Part shown: positions 9,251 to 17,449 of the stretch, in pieces | Position numbering within the stretch: position 1 is the first letter of the stretch | Layout of the letters: each line of letters opens with the position of its first letter | From: Lutibacter sp. HS1-25 | GTDB taxonomy: Bacteria; Bacteroidota; Bacteroidia; Flavobacteriales; Flavobacteriaceae | Reading direction: 5' to 3' | Length of the DNA: 64,000 nt | NCBI RefSeq assembly: GCF_004121075.1 | Contig: NZ_RHLN01000003.1 | Coordinates: forward strand, 81,307 to 145,306 | Program-made: the position numbers and the translations under genes | Notes under the pieces: model-generated | What the model saw: the letters and a program-made list of their open reading frames with translations, nothing else | Told to the model about the DNA's origin: nothing | Database searches by the model: none

Positions 9251-10087
9251 ATGCAATTTTTACAAAAAATAAAAGACTTTTATATTTTTAGCAATATCCA
9301 TGTTGCTTTGGCTGGGTTTTGTATGGCTAAAATTTCTTTGTTGAAATTTGAAAACTCATCTTATAAAATGCCTGTTTTTATTGCATTATCAATCGTTGTT
9401 TCTTACAATTTTATTCGGTTTTATGAAATTAAAACAAGTAGGTTAATTTGGTTGAAAACATGGTTTTATGAATTTAAAAAAAGTTTGATTGTTTTATCGG
9501 CTTTTTCAACTCTAGGGATATGGTATATTTTGGGTTTTACCAATTTTAACTTTAATTCGCTTATTATATTGATTCCGTTTGCATTGATAACTTTTTTTTA
9601 TGTTGTTCCTGTTTATAAAAATGAGAAAATTGAAGTTTCTTTTAGAAATTTTCCATCCATAAAAATTTTTAGCATTGCAATTTCTTGGGCAGCTATTTGT
9701 GTATTATTTGCTTTGGATGAAGCGAATATTGCACTAGATAAAAATGTTTGGATTGAATTTGTACAACGTTTTTTTATTTTAATTGCCATTACACTTCCTT
9801 TTGATATTAGAGATGTAAATTACGATTCTAAAAAACTAAAAACTTTACCGCATGTTTTAGGCGTTAAAACATCAAAACAATTTGGGTTAATTTTGTTAAT
9901 AATATTTGTATTGTTAACTTTTTTTAAAGAAAATTATTTAATTTCTGAAGTTTATATAAATATTATTGTTTCAATAATTACAGGTTGTTTTTTATGGTTT
10001 TCATCTGCTGAAAAATCGAGATATTATACAAGTTTTTGGGTGGAAGCGATTCCTGTTTTTTGGTTGTTTTTAATTGTGTTATTTTAG
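9251..10087 (+). CDS. Polytopic membrane protein, UbiA-prenyltransferase-like
   Basis: 278 residues from the ATG at 9251. An upstream in-frame TTG at 9203 exists, but it lies upstream of the promoter boxes, so it is rejected. About eight hydrophobic segments are visible. The segment 'FDIRDVNYDSKKLKTLPHVLG' (about residues 187-207) resembles the second Asp-rich motif of UbiA-type intramembrane prenyltransferases. The first motif (NxxxDxxxD) is not obvious: the equivalent region reads 'SYNFIRFYEIK'. Activity as a prenyltransferase is therefore doubtful; it may be a diverged paralogue. The methyltransferase gene starts 4 bases after its stop, suggesting an operon. Confidence 0.65.
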   Translation: MQFLQKIKDFYIFSNIHVALAGFCMAKISLLKFENSSYKMPVFIALSIVVSYNFIRFYEIKTSRLIWLKTWFYEFKKSLIVLSAFSTLGIWYILGFTNFNFNSLIILIPFALITFFYVVPVYKNEKIEVSFRNFPSIKIFSIAISWAAICVLFALDEANIALDKNVWIEFVQRFFILIAITLPFDIRDVNYDSKKLKTLPHVLGVKTSKQFGLILLIIFVLLTFFKENYLISEVYINIIVSIITGCFLWFSSAEKSRYYTSFWVEAIPVFWLFLIVLF

Positions 10088-10091
10088 TGAA

Positions 10092-10898
10092 ATGGAAAAG
10101 TTTAAAAAATATTTTGAAGTAAATAAAGAAACTTGGAATAAAAAAGTGGGTATCCACACCAAATCTGAGTTTTATGATATTGAAGGATTTTTAAAAGGAA
10201 AAACTTCATTAAATGCTTATGAATTAAGTGAAGTAGGTCATGTTGAAGGAAAAAAATTATTGCATTTACAGTGTCATTTTGGACAAGATACTTTAAGTTG
10301 GAGTAGGTTGGGAGCCAAATGTACGGGTATAGATATTTCTAATGAAGGTATTGCAGAGGCTCAAAAATTAAATAAAACTTTGGGATTAGATGCAACTTTT
10401 ATTGAAAGTAATTTATATGAAGTTCCAGAAAAAGTAAAAGGTAAGTTTGATATTGTTTTTACATCGTATGGTGTAATTGGCTGGTTACCCGATTTAAAAA
10501 CTTGGGGAGAAATAATTGCCTCAAAATTAAAAAAAGGTGGTGTGTTTTATATGATTGAATTTCATCCAATTGTTTGGATGTTCGATTTTTTACAAACGCC
10601 ACCAAAATTAACCTATCCATATTTTAACAAAGAGGTAATTTATGAAGAATATCAAGGGACTTATACAAATAATGATGCTGATATTACAAGTAAAGAATAT
10701 GGCTGGAACCATGGTTTGGGTGAAGTTGTTTCGGCTTTAACCAGTGCAGGTTTGCAAATAGAATTTTTAAACGAATTTGAAAAATCGCCATACAATAGTT
10801 TTCCGGATATGGAAAAAACAAATGATGGCTTGTTTGTTTTAAAAGAAAACCAACGCATGTTTCCTTTGTTGTATTCTATTAGAGCTATTAAAAAATAA
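10092..10898 (+). CDS. Class I SAM-dependent methyltransferase
   Basis: 268 residues from ATG 10092 (MEKFKKYFEVNKETWN); a TTG at 10074 overlapping the previous gene is not needed. The SAM-binding motif I is 'LLHLQCHFGQDTLSWSRLGA', followed by the acidic 'CTGIDISNEGI' (motif II) and 'FDIVFTSYGVIGWLPDL' (post-motif). The family includes small-molecule and ubiquinone/tellurite-type methyltransferases, so the substrate cannot be named. Its coupling to a UbiA-like membrane protein could suggest a lipid or quinone-like substrate, but that is inference. Confidence 0.85.
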   Translation: MEKFKKYFEVNKETWNKKVGIHTKSEFYDIEGFLKGKTSLNAYELSEVGHVEGKKLLHLQCHFGQDTLSWSRLGAKCTGIDISNEGIAEAQKLNKTLGLDATFIESNLYEVPEKVKGKFDIVFTSYGVIGWLPDLKTWGEIIASKLKKGGVFYMIEFHPIVWMFDFLQTPPKLTYPYFNKEVIYEEYQGTYTNNDADITSKEYGWNHGLGEVVSALTSAGLQIEFLNEFEKSPYNSFPDMEKTNDGLFVLKENQRMFPLLYSIRAIKK

Positions 10899-10929
10899 AA
10901 AAGGCTTCCAAATTTGGAAGCCTTTTTTA
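10898..10929. terminator. Perfect bidirectional terminator between convergent genes
   Basis: 32-base perfect palindrome: six A, GGCTTCCAAA / TTTGGAAGCC, six T. It serves both the methyltransferase (plus; its stop codon overlaps it) and the coiled-coil protein gene (minus). Confidence 0.93.
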
Positions 10930-10949
10930 TATAAATATTTGATAAGCAA

Positions 10950-11726
10950 TTATTTGCTTAACATTCTTTCGATTTTTTCTCTTTCTTCGTCTGCTAAAGC
11001 ACCGTCAACTAAAATACGTCCACTATGCTCATCTGTAATAATTTTTTTACGACTCGCAATTTCAACTTGTCTTTGTGGTGGAATCGTAAAGAATGAACCT
11101 CCTGAAGCACCTCTATCAATTGCAACTACAGCCAAACCATTTTTTACAGTAGATCTAATTCTCTTATAAGCAACTAATAAATGATCATCAATTAAATCAG
11201 CGTATTCTGCAGATTTCTCAAGTAATAAAGCTTCTTCTTTAGCTGTATCACCCATAATATCATTTAATTCTGCAACTTTGTGTTTTAAAGCTTCTTGTTG
11301 AGTAGCAATGTTTGCTTTTGTTGAAGCAATTACTTCATTTTTTTGCTCAATTTTAGCTTTAAATTCTCTAATTCTTTTTTCAGCCAATTCAACTTCTAAT
11401 TCTTGGTATTCAGTTTCTTTACTGATTGAATTAAATTCTCTGTTATTGCGAACATTTTTTTGTTGTTCAGCGTATTTTTTAATCAAAGCTTTAGCGTCTT
11501 CAATAACTGCTTTTTTTGCTGTAATTTCACCTTTTAGGCTAACAACATCTTCATCTAAATTGGCAAGTCTTTTATTTAAACCTACTATTTCATCTTCTAA
11601 GTCTTCAATTTCTAAAGGCAATTCACCTCTAACACTTTTAATTTCATCTACTCTTGAATCAATTAATTGTAAATCGTACAATGCTCTTAATTTTTCTTCA
11701 ACAGTAACTTCTTTCTTTTTAGACAT
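10950..11726 (-). CDS. Coiled-coil protein of the C4-type zinc-ribbon family that has lost its cysteines
   Basis: 258 residues. Residues about 20-180 are a long heptad-rich coiled coil. The C-terminal part aligns with the zf-RING_7/CT398-like C4 zinc ribbon found after such coiled coils ('IPPQRQVEIASRKKII...SGRILVDGAL'). Where the family usually has CxxC...CxxC, this protein has S208-G-G-S211 and D232-E-H-S235, so it probably cannot bind zinc this way. Function is unknown; bacterial relatives are suspected to bind nucleic acid or flagellar partners. The start codon is 2 bases after the stop of the Nif3-like gene, an operon pair conserved in many bacteria. Confidence 0.85.
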   Translation of the reverse strand: MSKKKEVTVEEKLRALYDLQLIDSRVDEIKSVRGELPLEIEDLEDEIVGLNKRLANLDEDVVSLKGEITAKKAVIEDAKALIKKYAEQQKNVRNNREFNSISKETEYQELEVELAEKRIREFKAKIEQKNEVIASTKANIATQQEALKHKVAELNDIMGDTAKEEALLLEKSAEYADLIDDHLLVAYKRIRSTVKNGLAVVAIDRGASGGSFFTIPPQRQVEIASRKKIITDEHSGRILVDGALADEEREKIERMLSK

Positions 11727-11728
11727 AT

Positions 11729-12826
11729 TTATAAGTAATAAATTGGATTCGTGTTTTTTTGTGATAAAATGATTGCAAAATTAGGAAATTTTTTTGTAAG
11801 AATATCAACTAAAATATTTTTTGTGAATTGTTCACTCTCATAATGACCAATATCTGCAATAATTAATTTGTTTTCGGCCTTGTAAAACTCATGATATTTA
11901 ATATCTGATGTAATATAAATATCGGCTCCTTTTGCAATTGCATTGTTAATGGCAAAACTTCCAGAACCGCCTAAAACAGCTACTTTTTTTATTGGTTTTC
12001 CTAGCAATTGTGAGTGTCTAATGCCTTTTGCGTTCATGGTGTTTTTTACAAAATTAAGAAAGTCAATTTCCTCCATTTCTTTAGTCAATTCGCCAATCAT
12101 TCCTAAGCCAATTTCTTGGTGAATATTTTCTAAATTAACAATGTCATAGGCAACTTCTTCATAAGGATGTGACTTAAAAAGCGCAGAAAGTATGTTTTGT
12201 TGCTGGTGTTTTTCAAAAATTACGCTTATAAAAGTTTCATTTTCGGTGTGTAAATTTCCTTTTTCGCCAATTACTGGATTTGAATTTTCATTGCCTTTGT
12301 AAGTACCAAATCCATCGGTATTAAAACTACAACAATCGTAATTTCCAATGTTACCAGCTCCAGCTTCAAACAATGCCAATCGCACAGATTCGGCATTTTT
12401 TGTAGGCACATAGGTTGTTAATTTTTTGATGGTATTTTTTTGCGGAATCAATATTTTTTTATTTTCCAAGCCCAATATTTCACAAATTTTTGCATTTACC
12501 CCCACAAAACTATTGTCAAGTGCAGTATGCATAGCATAAATGGCAATGTTATTTTTAATGGCTTTTAAAACCACACGTTCTACATAGTTTTTACCATTCA
12601 ATTTTTTTAAACCCGAAAATATAATAGGATGAAAGCTAACAATTAGGTTACATTTTTTTTCAATAGCCTCATCAACAATGTTTTCTAAAGTGTCTAACGA
12701 AACTAAAACGCCTGTAACTTCAGTTTTAAAATCACCAATTAACAAGCCAACATTGTCAAAATCTTCAGCATAATTTAAAGGTGCAATTTTTTCAATGCAA
12801 TTGGTTATGTCTTTAATTTTTATCAT
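11729..12826 (-). CDS. Nif3-like dinuclear metal centre protein (GTP cyclohydrolase I type 2 homologue)
   Basis: 365 residues. DUF34/NIF3 family: conserved hexameric protein with a two-metal site. N-terminal half has 'NYAEDFDNVGLLIGD', 'VSFHPIIFSGLKKL' and 'AIYAMHTALDNSFVGVN'; the C-terminal half carries 'IYITSDIKYHEFYKAE' and 'ADIGHYESEQF', which supply the His/Asp/Glu ligands. A central insert (about residues 120-240) is the PII-like domain seen in long family members. The biochemical function is not established. It precedes the coiled-coil protein gene with a 2-base gap. Confidence 0.9.
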   Translation of the reverse strand: MIKIKDITNCIEKIAPLNYAEDFDNVGLLIGDFKTEVTGVLVSLDTLENIVDEAIEKKCNLIVSFHPIIFSGLKKLNGKNYVERVVLKAIKNNIAIYAMHTALDNSFVGVNAKICEILGLENKKILIPQKNTIKKLTTYVPTKNAESVRLALFEAGAGNIGNYDCCSFNTDGFGTYKGNENSNPVIGEKGNLHTENETFISVIFEKHQQQNILSALFKSHPYEEVAYDIVNLENIHQEIGLGMIGELTKEMEEIDFLNFVKNTMNAKGIRHSQLLGKPIKKVAVLGGSGSFAINNAIAKGADIYITSDIKYHEFYKAENKLIIADIGHYESEQFTKNILVDILTKKFPNFAIILSQKNTNPIYYL

Positions 12827-12908
12827 AATAATTCAAATTGTACAAACAAATATAATTTTTACACATGAAAGTTAAACCTTTTAAATAGAAATATTCTGAT
12901 TTGTTTTG

Positions 12909-12916
12909 TAATTTTG
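12909..12916 (+). promoter_or_regulatory. -7 element next to the lpxK start codon
   Basis: TAATTTTG at 12909-12916 matches TAnnTTTG. No good TTTG -33 box is seen. Only six bases separate it from the GTG at 12923, implying a very short or absent leader. Confidence 0.45.
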
Positions 12917-12922
12917 CATTTG

Positions 12923-13960
12923 GTGAATTTTCTAAGAAAAATAGCGTTTCCATTTAGTTTATTGTATGGTTTAATTACTTTTTTGCGTAATTATTTGTAC
13001 AATGTTAACGTATTTAAATCAACCAAATTTAAAACACCAACCATTGTAGTTGGTAATTTAAGTGTTGGTGGTACAGGAAAAACACCTCAAATAGAATATT
13101 TAATTCGTTTGTTGCAAAATAACTATAAAGTTGCTGTTTTAAGCAGAGGATATAAACGAAAAAGTGAAGGATTTGTTTTGGCTGAAACAGGTGTAAATGC
13201 TGAAATTATTGGCGATGAACCTTTTCAGTATTTTCAAAAATTTCCAAATATTATTGTTTGTGTGGATGCAGATAGAACCAACGGCATTCAGCAATTGGAA
13301 AAAATGCAAAATCCACCCGATGTAATTTTGTTAGACGATGCTTTTCAGCATAGAAAAGTGCAAGGCGGATTTAATATTTTATTAACATCGTACAATGATT
13401 TGTATGTTGATGATTGTATGTTGCCAACAGGTAATTTGCGCGAAAATAAATGGGGAGCCAAACGTGCACAGACTATTATTGTGACAAAATGCCCAAACAA
13501 TCTTTTAGCTGAAGCACAGGAAAAAGTAGTGTCAAAGTTAAATGTAAACCAAAAGCAACCTGTTTTTTTTACGACAATTGCTTATTATGAAACGTTGAAA
13601 GGTATTGATGAAGTTTATTTAGAAAACCTAAATGATACGGAATTGCTTTTAATTACGGGAATTGCAAATCCAGCACCTTTGTTAAATTATTTGAATGAAA
13701 AACAACTGAAATTTAAACATTTAAAATTCCCAGATCATTACGATTTTAAAGCTGCTGATATCGAAATGATAAAGTTAAATTTTGAAGCATTAACTTCTTC
13801 AAAAAAAATGATTTTAACAACAGAGAAAGATTATGTTCGTATCTTTGATAAGGTAAAAAACATACATTATATTTCAATAAAAACAACATTTATAAATCGT
13901 GAAAACGATTTTAATAAACTTATAAAAAATTATGTGGAACAAAGTTCAGGAAACCGTTAA
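12923..13960 (+). CDS. lpxK: Tetraacyldisaccharide 4'-kinase (lipid A synthesis)
   Basis: 345 residues from GTG 12923 (VNFLRKIAFPFSLLYG, matching relatives); a TTG three codons earlier lies inside the -7 box. LpxK phosphorylates the 4' position of the lipid A disaccharide at the inner face of the inner membrane. The Walker A motif is 'VGNLSVGGTGKTPQIEYL' (about residues 41-58). 'DDAFQHRKV' is the conserved Walker B region and 'LPTGNLRE' is also typical. An N-terminal hydrophobic helix (residues 5-25) serves as membrane anchor. It overlaps the next gene by 29 bases. Confidence 0.95.
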   Translation: MNFLRKIAFPFSLLYGLITFLRNYLYNVNVFKSTKFKTPTIVVGNLSVGGTGKTPQIEYLIRLLQNNYKVAVLSRGYKRKSEGFVLAETGVNAEIIGDEPFQYFQKFPNIIVCVDADRTNGIQQLEKMQNPPDVILLDDAFQHRKVQGGFNILLTSYNDLYVDDCMLPTGNLRENKWGAKRAQTIIVTKCPNNLLAEAQEKVVSKLNVNQKQPVFFTTIAYYETLKGIDEVYLENLNDTELLLITGIANPAPLLNYLNEKQLKFKHLKFPDHYDFKAADIEMIKLNFEALTSSKKMILTTEKDYVRIFDKVKNIHYISIKTTFINRENDFNKLIKNYVEQSSGNR

Positions 13961-14741
13961 ATTTCTTCAAGAAAAAGGAATTACAACACCAGATTATGGA
14001 ATTATTTTAGGTACTGGTTTGGGTAATTTGGTTGAAAAAATCTCAATTGAAATTGCTATTTCGTATGCCGATATTCCAAATTTTCCGGTTTCAACAGTGC
14101 AAGGGCATTCAGGAGAATTGATTTTTGGTACTTTAGGAGGAAAAAAAGTGGTAGCAATGCGTGGTCGTTTTCATTATTATGAAGGTTGGACTATGGAGCA
14201 AACTGTTTTTCCTGTACGTGTAATGAAATATTTAGGTGTTGAAAAGTTAATTGTTTCAAACGCATCAGGAGGCGTAAATCCAGCTTTTAAAGTGGGTGAT
14301 ATTATGATTATTACAGATCATATTAATATGATGCCAGCGCATCCTTTACACGGTAAAAATGATGAGCGTTTTGGTCCAAGATTTGTTGATATGCACGAAG
14401 CTTATTGTAAAAAAATGATTGCTAAAATGGAAATGATTGCTGAAAAATCAAATGTTTCTATTCAGAAAGGAATTTATTTAGCCCTACAAGGTCCTACTTT
14501 TGAAACGCCTGCAGAATATAAAATGGTTAAAATCTTAGGTGCAGATTGTGTAGGAATGTCTACAGTACCTGAAGTAATTGTAGCCAAACATATGGGAATG
14601 ACTTGCTTTGGTTTATCCGTAATAACCGATTTAGGTATTGAAGGTATTGTTGAATCTGTATCTCACGAAGAAGTGCAGGAAGTAGCTAAAAAGTCTGAAA
14701 AAGTTTTAGGTGAATTGGTTGAAGCGTTTGTACAACAATAG
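13932..14741 (+). CDS. Purine-nucleoside phosphorylase
   Basis: 269 residues, trimeric PNP class (inosine/guanosine phosphorolysis). Key stretches: 'YGIILGTGLGNLVEKI' (phosphate-binding loop), 'VQGHSGELIFGTLGGKKVVA', 'MRGRFHYYEG', 'ALQGPTFETPAEYKM' and 'VGMSTVPEVIVAKHMG' (base-binding Glu and Met region). The start MWNKVQETVKFL lies inside the lpxK reading frame, giving a 29-base overlap and likely translational coupling. Salvage of purine bases in the cytoplasm. Confidence 0.95.
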   Translation: MWNKVQETVKFLQEKGITTPDYGIILGTGLGNLVEKISIEIAISYADIPNFPVSTVQGHSGELIFGTLGGKKVVAMRGRFHYYEGWTMEQTVFPVRVMKYLGVEKLIVSNASGGVNPAFKVGDIMIITDHINMMPAHPLHGKNDERFGPRFVDMHEAYCKKMIAKMEMIAEKSNVSIQKGIYLALQGPTFETPAEYKMVKILGADCVGMSTVPEVIVAKHMGMTCFGLSVITDLGIEGIVESVSHEEVQEVAKKSEKVLGELVEAFVQQ

Positions 14742-14762
14742 TTTTTTAACATAGAAGCGATG

Positions 14763-14820
14763 GTCAAAAGCAAAAGTCAAAAGTCAAAAGTTTAAAGTCA
14801 AAAAGTCAAAAAGTCAAAAG
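14763..14820. repeat. Short tandem repeat of AAAAGTC-like heptamers/octamers
   Basis: About seven imperfect copies of (A)AAAGTC between the convergent stops of pnp and the 2-oxoacid dehydrogenase gene. Related A-rich repeats occur at 55077 and 56293. Confidence 0.85.
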
Positions 14821-14831
14821 CTACAGTTTAT

Positions 14832-17282
14832 TTAATATAGTTTTTTAAATTTTGAAGGATTTACTTCACGCATCATATTGTAGATAGTTTCAAAAATATC
14901 TTCAGCATTTGGTTTTGAAAAATAATCTCCATCTGAACTATAAGCAGGCCTATGTGCTTTAGCTGTTAAAGTAATGGGCTTGCTATCTAAAAATTCATAG
15001 GCATTTTGTTCTTCTAAAATAGCATTTAACAAATAAGCAGATGCACCTCCAGGAACGTCTTCATCAATAACAATTAATCTATTTGTTTTTTGAACACTTT
15101 TAACAACATCGTGTTTTATATCAAAAGGCAATAAACTTTGCGCATCAATAATTTCAATATCAATATCAACCTGTAATAAATCATTTACTACATCTTGCAC
15201 AATTTTTAGGGTTGAACCATATGAAACTACTGTAATATCTTTACCTTCTCTAATTGTTTCAACAACACCTATTGGCGTTTTAAATTCACCAAAATTGTTT
15301 GGTAATTTTTCTTTAAGTCGGTAACCATTTAAGTTTTCTATAACCAAAGCGGGTTCGTCGCATTCTAGTAATGTATTATAAAATCCAGCTGCCTTTGTCA
15401 TATTTCGAGGCACTAATATGTGAATTCCTCTTAATAAATGAATAATAGCACCCATTGGAGAACCAGAATGCCAAATACCTTCCAATCTATGTCCTCGAGT
15501 TCTAATAATTAAAGGTGCTTTTTGTTTACCTACAGTGCGGTAATGTAAAGAAGCTAAATCGTCGCTCAATATTTGGATAGCATATAGCACATAGTCTAAA
15601 TACTGAATTTCGGCAATAGGGCGTAGGCCTCTTAAAGCCATACCTATTCCTTGTCCAATAATAGTCGCTTCACGAATACCTGTATCAGAAACTCGTAATT
15701 TTCCATATTTATCTTGTAGTCCAACCAAACCTTGATTTACATCTCCAATATTTCCAGCATCTTCTCCAAAAATAAAAACATCGTTGTATTTAGAAAACAG
15801 CGTATCAAAATTATCCTTTATAATAATTCGGGCATCAACTAGTTCTGGATTTTTTGGGTAAGTAGGTAAAATTTCTTTTGCATTTTGAATACTTTTAGAA
15901 GATTCGCTATGCAAATGAGAATTGTATTTTGGTGCTTCAGTTTTTATAAAATTAGTAATCCAATTTTGAAGTTGTGTTTTTTCTACAAATTGTTCATCTC
16001 TAACATAAACAATAGATTTTCTTGCTGTAGAAATTAAATCTTTTCTGCAAGGTTCACTTATTGTAGCCAGGTCGTTTTTTAATTTTGACAGAAAAACTTT
16101 GTTGTTACTTTTAGCTGCTAAATTATCAAGAAGCAACATTAACTTCGATTTTTCTTCCTTTATGGGAGTTAAATAAGCACTCCAAGCGTCTCTACGAGCT
16201 TGACTTACTAGTTTTTTAGCATCCTTTTCAATTTTTATCAATTCTTCTTCAAGTTCAACAAATTTTAAAACATTGCCTGTTTGGTCTATTAATTCAAACT
16301 CAAAAATCCAGTCTCGCATTTTAGAAATACAATCAAATTGTTTTTCCCATATTAAGCGTTCTTTTGATTTGTAGCGTTCGTGTGAACCAGAAGTTGAATG
16401 ACCTTGCGGTTGTGTTAAATCTTGTACGTGAATAAGAACAGGTACATGTTCTTCTCGTGCAATTTTAGCAGCTTTGGCATATACGTCCATTAATTTGGCA
16501 TAATCCCAGCCTTTTACAACAAAAATTTCAAAACCTTTATCTTTCTCATCTCTTTGAAATCCTTTAAGAATTTCAGAAATATTTTCTTTTGTTGTTTGAA
16601 ATTTAGCAGGAACCGAAATTCCATAATCATCATCCCAAACACTTATTACCATAGGTACTTGTAAAACACCTGCAGCATTTATGGTTTCAAAAAACAAACC
16701 TTCAGAAGTACTGGCGTTACCAATAGTTCCCCAAGAAATTTCATTTCCGTTGTTTGAAAATTTAGATTTTTCAAGTTCAGAAACTTCTCTAAAAAGTTTT
16801 GAAGCATAAGCAACTCCCAACATACGTGGCATTTGAGCTGCTGTTGGTGAAATATCTCCAGTTGAATTGTATTGTTCGGTTAAATTTTTAAACTCTCCGT
16901 TTTCATCCAAACTATGCGTAATAAAATGACCACCCATTTGTCTACCACCCGACATAGGTTCAGCTTTAATGTCTGGATGCGCATACAAACCTGCAAAAAA
17001 CTGTTGTGGAGTTAATTCTCCAATTGCCATCATAAAAGTTTGGTCACGATAATAACCAGATCTAAAATCACCTTTTTTGAACGATTTTGCCATCGCCAAT
17101 TGAGGTATTTCTTTGCCATCACCAAAAATTCCAAATTTTGCTTTTCCTGTTAAAACTTCTCGGCGCCCCAACATACTACATTCTCTGCTTATTACAGCAA
17201 TTTTGTAATCGTCTAAAACTTCTTTTTTAAACTGATTAAAAGAGAGTTGTTCTGGTGAAGTAGATGAGGGTTTTACTTGCAT
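14832..17282 (-). CDS. 2-oxoacid dehydrogenase E1, fused alpha and beta subunits (branched-chain type)
   Basis: 816 residues. The N-terminal 340 residues are an E1 alpha (ThDP site with 'TIGNASTSEGLFFETINAAG' and 'ISVWDDDYGISVP'; 'QPQGHSTSGSHERYKS' is the phosphorylation-loop region). After a helical linker (about 350-470), residues about 480-816 are an E1 beta transketolase-like domain ('FIFGEDAGNIGDVNQG', 'LRGLRPIAEIQYLDYVLYA', 'IRTRGHRLEGIWHSGSPMGA', 'DVPGGASAYL'). Such fusions are common in Bacteroidetes and probably act on branched-chain 2-oxoacids, with E2/E3 encoded elsewhere. Substrate is inferred from family, not shown by residues here. This enzyme is separate from the pdhA/aceF system in this window. 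Confidence 0.9.
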   Translation of the reverse strand: MQVKPSSTSPEQLSFNQFKKEVLDDYKIAVISRECSMLGRREVLTGKAKFGIFGDGKEIPQLAMAKSFKKGDFRSGYYRDQTFMMAIGELTPQQFFAGLYAHPDIKAEPMSGGRQMGGHFITHSLDENGEFKNLTEQYNSTGDISPTAAQMPRMLGVAYASKLFREVSELEKSKFSNNGNEISWGTIGNASTSEGLFFETINAAGVLQVPMVISVWDDDYGISVPAKFQTTKENISEILKGFQRDEKDKGFEIFVVKGWDYAKLMDVYAKAAKIAREEHVPVLIHVQDLTQPQGHSTSGSHERYKSKERLIWEKQFDCISKMRDWIFEFELIDQTGNVLKFVELEEELIKIEKDAKKLVSQARRDAWSAYLTPIKEEKSKLMLLLDNLAAKSNNKVFLSKLKNDLATISEPCRKDLISTARKSIVYVRDEQFVEKTQLQNWITNFIKTEAPKYNSHLHSESSKSIQNAKEILPTYPKNPELVDARIIIKDNFDTLFSKYNDVFIFGEDAGNIGDVNQGLVGLQDKYGKLRVSDTGIREATIIGQGIGMALRGLRPIAEIQYLDYVLYAIQILSDDLASLHYRTVGKQKAPLIIRTRGHRLEGIWHSGSPMGAIIHLLRGIHILVPRNMTKAAGFYNTLLECDEPALVIENLNGYRLKEKLPNNFGEFKTPIGVVETIREGKDITVVSYGSTLKIVQDVVNDLLQVDIDIEIIDAQSLLPFDIKHDVVKSVQKTNRLIVIDEDVPGGASAYLLNAILEEQNAYEFLDSKPITLTAKAHRPAYSSDGDYFSKPNAEDIFETIYNMMREVNPSKFKKLY

Positions 17283-17449
17283 GGTTTTTTAATTTTTCAT
17301 TTTTCAGCTGTGCGAAGTTAGTTATTTTTGATGATAATTAAAAATGAACTGGCTGAATTGGGAATTGTTGTGAATAAACAATCAAAACTCGAAATTTTAT
17401 AAATATTATTTAATTGATTGTCAATTGAATATTGCAAAATTTTAAAAAT

